Origin: Candidatus Babeliales bacterium
Lineage (GTDB): Bacteria; Babelota; Babeliae; Babelales; JACPOV01
Direction of reading: 5' to 3'
Assembly (NCBI GenBank): GCA_020050475.1
Contig: JAGVKP010000102.1
Coordinates: 1 to 9,164, forward strand
DNA: 9,164 bases
Made by a program: the position numbers and the translations under genes
Notes under the pieces: generated by a model
The model's database searches: none
What the model was told of the DNA's origin: nothing
The model's input: only the letters and a program-made list of their open reading frames with translations
Shown: piece after piece, positions 6,314 through 9,164 of the stretch
Layout of the letters: every line of letters starts with the position of its first letter
How positions within the stretch are numbered: position 1 is the first letter of the stretch

Positions 6314-6955
6314 TTAGTTGCCGTTCATCATGCGGCTATTACCATTTTTTGGTGAGCGCAATTTCATTGCGCGCATTTTGTTTGGTTTTTGGAGTTCCAT
6401 AGCCGGTACTACTTCAATGAAGCGAACTGAAACCATATCCATAGGTCTGCCCATCGTGCTAGAGCCTCCTGTCACCATTGATTTGTAGCTGGCAATCTCT
6501 TCGCCTTTTGCGAGCGTGCCGCGTGCATACTGAAATTGAATGGCGCCGGAATACTTTTTCGCAAGATTGTCAAAGAATTTTGAAATATCGTTGAGCATCA
6601 CTTCCTTTGAGCCGCTTACCATTCCTGATGGGGTTTTCTTTTTATAGATGGTGACTTTTTTCGTTGGGCCGCCAGGGATTGTCTTATCAATGTCAATCTG
6701 GTAGGTTGCGAGTATTCCATCGTTTGCAGGTAGTCTTATCGCTTTATCCTGGAAGCCGATTTCACTCTTATATTCTTTAATAAACTCATTAAAAAAGCTT
6801 TTGATATCTTGCATAACCGATTGCTTGTTTGCTTGGGTAACCGGCTTGCCATCCTGCATAATAATAATGCTTTCTTTGCCGCCGGTTATCACGACTGCCT
6901 GTGCTATTTGTGCACTGAAGGCGAGTGCGATAATTGCCATCATAAGTTTCTTCAT
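6314..6955 (-). CDS. secreted protein with clear tandem internal duplication (second gene of the array)
   Basis: 213 residues, unknown function. Signal peptide M-K-K-L-M-M, hydrophobic to A-Q-A (18-20). It shows the clearest internal repeat of the array: residues ~44-107 and ~117-180. D-I-K-S-F-F-N-E-F (50-58) matches D-I-S-K-F-F-D-N-L (123-131), and over the 20 positions from D50 and D123 nine residues are identical. Then I-L-A-T-Y (81-85) matches E-I-A-S-Y (153-157). The F-F pairs are 73 residues apart. The A-x-Y strands here lack the following proline. The C-terminus is basic and rich in Met, Asn and Lys, probably disordered. Start: AAGGAG at 6962-6967 is six bases from ATG 6955 but only three from the in-frame GTG at 6958, so ATG is preferred. 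The stop is followed by a 64-nt gap with an inverted repeat. Confidence 0.87.
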   Translation of the reverse strand: MKKLMMAIIALAFSAQIAQAVVITGGKESIIIMQDGKPVTQANKQSVMQDIKSFFNEFIKEYKSEIGFQDKAIRLPANDGILATYQIDIDKTIPGGPTKKVTIYKKKTPSGMVSGSKEVMLNDISKFFDNLAKKYSGAIQFQYARGTLAKGEEIASYKSMVTGGSSTMGRPMDMVSVRFIEVVPAMELQKPNKMRAMKLRSPKNGNSRMMNGN

Positions 6956-6961
6956 CACCGT

Positions 6962-6967
6962 CTCCTT
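6962..6967 (-). promoter_or_regulatory. Shine-Dalgarno that decides the start at 6955
   Basis: AAGGAG on the minus strand. Two start codons are adjacent in frame, GTG at 6956-6958 and ATG at 6953-6955. Spacing is three bases to the GTG and six to the ATG, so the ATG is the better start and the GTG would add only one residue. Confidence 0.7.
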
Positions 6968-6981
6968 TTTTTGGGTCTACA

Positions 6982-7551
6982 TTAGTTTCCGTTGATAATA
7001 TAAAACACATCTACGTGTTCACGCTCACCGCTGAATACCGTTCCACGGTCATCACGTAAAAAGTTTGGATTGTTGTAGCGTGCGATATGAAATTTCTTGA
7101 ATTGGGTTGGAACTTCGTTATCCTTCTGGCGATGATAAGCGCGATATAGCTCAAGCATCTTGCCTGAAAATCCAAGAGAGTTAGGATCTTTGTCTTTTAC
7201 GTTCTGGCGAACGATATAAAGGCCTGGTTGATTTTGCTGCGTAAAAAAATCATCAATGGCGTTTAAAATAGGCAATTCATCATTTTTTTGGCCGGTAAAA
7301 CGTATTAATCCGTTTGGCAGTAGCTTACTATTTTTTGGCAAGCTATTCACTGGCAGCGTAAAAGATGCAATTTGTGAGTTTGGGTTTGCCATACCTTCAG
7401 GAACTACTTGAACCAGATTGCGAAATTTGGTTGGTAATTGGGTTGGTAATTCTTTGGAAAAAAACGTGCTTACCTCTTCATAAAAGGTACCAAAGAGCGG
7501 CAGCGCGGAGAGTGTGCAAGCGACTGCGATTAGTATGACATGTTTCTTCAT
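6982..7551 (-). CDS. secreted two-module protein, first gene of the FF / A-x-Y array
   Basis: 189 residues, unknown function. Signal peptide M-K-K-H, hydrophobic 5-20, likely cut near L-F-G (19-21); C12 lies too close to the basic start for a good lipobox. First module: F-Y-E-E-V-S-T-F-F (23-31), then Q-I-A-S-F-T-L-P (60-67). Second: I-L-N-A-I-D-D-F-F (95-103), a long insertion, then H-I-A-R-Y-N-N-P-N-F (155-164) and a terminal strand V-D-V-F-Y-I. F-F pairs are 72 residues apart. A short L-P-T-Q motif recurs: L-P-T-Q-L-P-T in the first module and V-P-T-Q in the second. ATG 7549-7551 has a G-rich ribosome site (AGGGGG, 6-7 bases upstream). It is promoter-proximal, and 26 nt of non-coding sequence separates it from the next start. 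Confidence 0.86.
   Translation of the reverse strand: MKKHVILIAVACTLSALPLFGTFYEEVSTFFSKELPTQLPTKFRNLVQVVPEGMANPNSQIASFTLPVNSLPKNSKLLPNGLIRFTGQKNDELPILNAIDDFFTQQNQPGLYIVRQNVKDKDPNSLGFSGKMLELYRAYHRQKDNEVPTQFKKFHIARYNNPNFLRDDRGTVFSGEREHVDVFYIINGN
7429..7452. repeat. 12-bp tandem repeat inside a coding region
   Basis: GGTTGGTAATTG (7429-7440) is followed directly by GGTTGGTAATTC (7441-7452), 11 of 12 bases identical. On the minus strand it encodes the repeated L-P-T of E-L-P-T-Q-L-P-T in the first array protein. The length is a multiple of three, so the frame is kept; a recent slippage duplication is the simplest explanation. Confidence 0.8.
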
Positions 7552-7604
7552 GTCAATCCCCCTGTGTTAAAAATTTTCCCTAATTATTAATCAATTTCAA
7601 TTTA

Positions 7605-7634
7605 ATATTACTAATGAGCATATTTTTAAATCAA
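7605..7634 (-). promoter_or_regulatory. candidate promoter of the seven-gene secreted-protein array
   Basis: On the minus strand TTGATT (7634-7629) and TAATAT (7610-7605) lie 18 bases apart, each matching four of six consensus sigma-70 positions. The site sits in an AT-rich stretch (about 7564-7650) about 50 nt upstream of the first array gene, where a promoter is expected since the upstream gene is divergent. Other AT-rich hexamers in the gap could serve as well. No operator repeat is clear. The rest of the 164-bp divergent gap must also hold the promoter of the RecO-like gene, for which I find no convincing box pair. Confidence 0.33.
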
Positions 7635-7715
7635 TAATTTGTACCATTATTTTCTAGCCAGACGCGGTATGGTGCGATACACTAAAGGGCAGTGTACGTT
7701 GTAAAAGGCCAAAGC

Positions 7716-8315
7716 ATGGGCAAACAGCATGGAATTATACTCAAAAATCATCTCCCGCAGATGCATAAGTGCTCTATTTTTGATCGCGATAGCGGCAAGA
7801 TTGATGGTAAAGCCTTGCAAGGAATTGAGCGGTTATCTGCAGGAAGCGTGATACATTATTACCAAAAAGGTCGCGGATCGGTGTACGATCTTGAGGCCGT
7901 TGAAATAGTTGCTGTTCCGCTTGAAATGGCCCGCGAAGATATCTATTTTCTGCACCATGTTCTGGAGGTTTGCTATTTTTTTTTACCGTACGAATCGGGC
8001 AATAAAGAGGCCTTTTTGTTGGTTGAGCTACTGTTGCAAAACGGTGAGCAACTTAAGTACGATTGGTTTAAAAAAATATTCTTATTACAGCTATTTGCCC
8101 GCTTAGGTATGTACCCTGAGGATACATTTTTGAATGAAAAGCCTATTAAGCAGTTACTTGCTGCCCGTTCGTTACCGCATGATTATGAGCTTGATCCCCA
8201 TACTCATCAAGCTCTTATTGGTTGGTTGACTAGTTGCCTTGCTGGCCATCCTCAGCGACACCTTTTTAAAACATTAGCCATAGGAATTGAGCATGATATG
8301 TATAAAAAATCATAA
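7716..8315 (+). CDS. recO: short RecO-like DNA repair protein
   Basis: Probably RecO, the OB-fold mediator that with RecR loads RecA at gapped DNA. The visible pattern fits: G-I-I-L-K near the N-terminus, F-D-R-D-S-G-K-I-D-G (strand and turn of the OB fold), K-G-R-G...Y-D-L-E-A-V-E-I-V, then a helical part D-I-Y-F-L-H-H-V-L-E-V-C-Y-F-F-L-P, an acidic-to-leucine-rich segment and F-L-L-Q-L-F-A-R-L-G-M-Y-P-E-D, which resembles the RecO helix ending in L-G-Y-x-P. At 199 residues it is shorter than typical RecO (about 230-260) and lacks the four-cysteine zinc site some RecO proteins have. The assignment is by pattern only; a lineage-specific OB-fold protein is the alternative. Start: ATG 7716 has AAAAGG seven bases upstream. 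The in-frame GTG at 7692 has a site only two bases away and would add eight poorly placed residues. The downstream gene overlaps its last 23 nt. Confidence 0.55.
   Translation: MGKQHGIILKNHLPQMHKCSIFDRDSGKIDGKALQGIERLSAGSVIHYYQKGRGSVYDLEAVEIVAVPLEMAREDIYFLHHVLEVCYFFLPYESGNKEAFLLVELLLQNGEQLKYDWFKKIFLLQLFARLGMYPEDTFLNEKPIKQLLAARSLPHDYELDPHTHQALIGWLTSCLAGHPQRHLFKTLAIGIEHDMYKKS
8282..8285 (+). promoter_or_regulatory. Shine-Dalgarno supporting the start at 8293
   Basis: AGGA lies inside the end of the RecO-like gene, seven bases before ATG 8293. The alternative in-frame ATG at 8323 has only A-rich sequence upstream and no ribosome site, so 8293 is favoured. Confidence 0.5.
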
Positions 8316-9164
8316 AAAATGTATGCGTTTTATTCTGTTTTTTTCACTTATGGTGGCCGCGCCAGCTTTTGCGCTCTTTGATAGCTCTAAAAAGATTTTT
8401 GCGCCAGGGCGCAATGAGCGCGAAGAGCAGCTGACGCATATAAAAACTGAGCTGACCGCCTGGCAGGCATCCAATCAGGATCAGTCAAAAAAGGTGCAAG
8501 GGCAAATTGATCAGATTGATCGCCTACTTGCTGATGCAAAGTCAAAAGTGGCGACATTGAGTGGCCTTGAAGCTGATTTTGTAGCAAAAAAAGCATCATT
8601 ATTAAATGAGGGCCATCAAGTACTTTCAAATAGTCAGCTTCTGCGCAAAGAAATTACGGCAGACCTTTCAGCGCATGTCAAACTTCTTGAAGATTATAAA
8701 AAAGATCCGGCATTTAAAGAGTTTGAACTCCAGCCGCAAGCGGTTTACAGTTTTGATTTGATTCAGGGCCTGAATAAAAAGGTACTTTTTCAAGAGGATG
8801 CGCTTGCGCAACTCACGGCGCAAAAAAATGATGCATTAGCCGAACTTGATAGCCGCAAAAAAAAGCTGACGCTGGCAAGTAAGGAGTACCAAGAAAAAAA
8901 GAGAGCACAGGAAGATTTTGGCACCAAAACAGTGGCGCTTTTTCCTGAATTTGATTTTCAGCAACGCGGCGAGCTTCTTGATCTGACTGAAAAACTCGCA
9001 AGCTATGAAAAGCAGGTGGCTGAACTTAAGGTTCAGGAAATGGTACGCAGAATTTCGCTGATCAACACCAAAATATTTATTGAGTCTGAAAAGCTCAAGG
9101 TTCTGAAAGATAACCTTAATAAAGTGAAAGGGACGCTCCGTGTTTCTGATGCGCAGGTGCAATC
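8293..9164 (+). CDS. exported coiled-coil protein, 3'-truncated; possibly the periplasmic part of an MscK/MscS-type channel
   Basis: The frame is open to the window end (290 residues seen). N-terminus: basic stretch K-N-H-K-K-C-M-R, hydrophobic core 13-24 and A-F-A (25-27) cleavage site, so it is exported. From about residue 45 the chain is almost wholly heptad-like and charged (Q-I-D-Q-I-D-R-L-L, A-L-A-Q-L-T-A-Q-K, L-T-E-K-L-A-S-Y-E-K-Q-V-A-E-L), with a short break of F-P-E-F-D-F. Such long periplasmic coiled coils precede the membrane part of MscK/KefA-type mechanosensitive channels, but also occur in peptidoglycan-hydrolase activators and secretion adaptors. No transmembrane helix is reached, so the assignment is weak. 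Start 8293 overlaps the RecO-like gene by 23 nt and has a ribosome site; ATG 8323 would give an equally good, shorter signal peptide. The overlap implies an operon with the RecO-like gene. Confidence 0.75.
   Translation, partial: MICIKNHKKCMRFILFFSLMVAAPAFALFDSSKKIFAPGRNEREEQLTHIKTELTAWQASNQDQSKKVQGQIDQIDRLLADAKSKVATLSGLEADFVAKKASLLNEGHQVLSNSQLLRKEITADLSAHVKLLEDYKKDPAFKEFELQPQAVYSFDLIQGLNKKVLFQEDALAQLTAQKNDALAELDSRKKKLTLASKEYQEKKRAQEDFGTKTVALFPEFDFQQRGELLDLTEKLASYEKQVAELKVQEMVRRISLINTKIFIESEKLKVLKDNLNKVKGTLRVSDAQVQ

Noticed and set aside
3962..7551. Array as a toxin-antitoxin, CRISPR or phage module
   Set aside because: All seven products have signal peptides, none shows DNA-binding, nuclease or phage structural motifs, and there are no direct-repeat arrays.
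7692..7694. GTG start for the RecO-like gene
   Set aside because: Its purine-rich site is only two bases away; the ATG at 7716 has AAAAGG at seven bases and directly precedes the conserved-looking part.

Overview
The window looks like part of a bacterial chromosome with ordinary bacterial gene structure: Shine-Dalgarno sites of the GGAG type, tight gene spacing and Sec-type signal peptides. Moderate base composition and a high density of small secreted proteins of unknown family suggest a host-associated or intracellular lineage. Candidatus Dependentiae (TM6) or a similar amoeba-associated group would fit, but this is inference from gene content and not proven by any marker here.

Layout. (1) Bases 1-1436, plus strand: the C-terminal two thirds of the excision-repair helicase UvrB; its 5' end lies outside the window. 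(2) 1443-1766, minus strand: a small predicted exported protein that runs head-on into uvrB. (3) 1838-3928, plus strand: a complete M3-family zinc oligopeptidase with an N-terminal export or anchor sequence, followed by a clear intrinsic terminator at 3937-3963. (4) 3962-7551, minus strand: seven consecutive genes in one compact array, junctions ranging from 4-nt ATGA overlaps to a 64-nt gap, read from about 7551 down to 3962. All seven products start with a signal peptide. (5) 7716-8315, plus strand: a short RecO-like protein, divergent from the seven-gene array across an AT-rich gap. (6) 8293-window end, plus strand: the start of a long exported coiled-coil protein, overlapping the RecO-like gene by 23 nt and cut by the window edge.

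The most interesting part is the seven-gene array. Its products have little overall identity but share a module: a short amphipathic helix ending in a pattern like I-x-x-F-F, then about 30 residues later (more where loops are inserted) a strand with [ILV]-A-x-[YF], often continued as x-x-P (for example A-x-Y-x-N-P). Most of the proteins carry two copies. In three of them the two F-F pairs lie 72, 73 and 72 residues apart. I read this as a family that arose by module duplication followed by gene duplication and strong divergence. I recognise no named family for it. Host interaction or an envelope role is possible, but nothing in the sequence proves a function.

How the parts relate: uvrB and the RecO-like gene are DNA-repair genes flanking the accessory block. 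The M3 peptidase and the secreted array are convergent and so probably separate transcription units. No tRNA, rRNA, CRISPR array, insertion sequence or integrase is visible.
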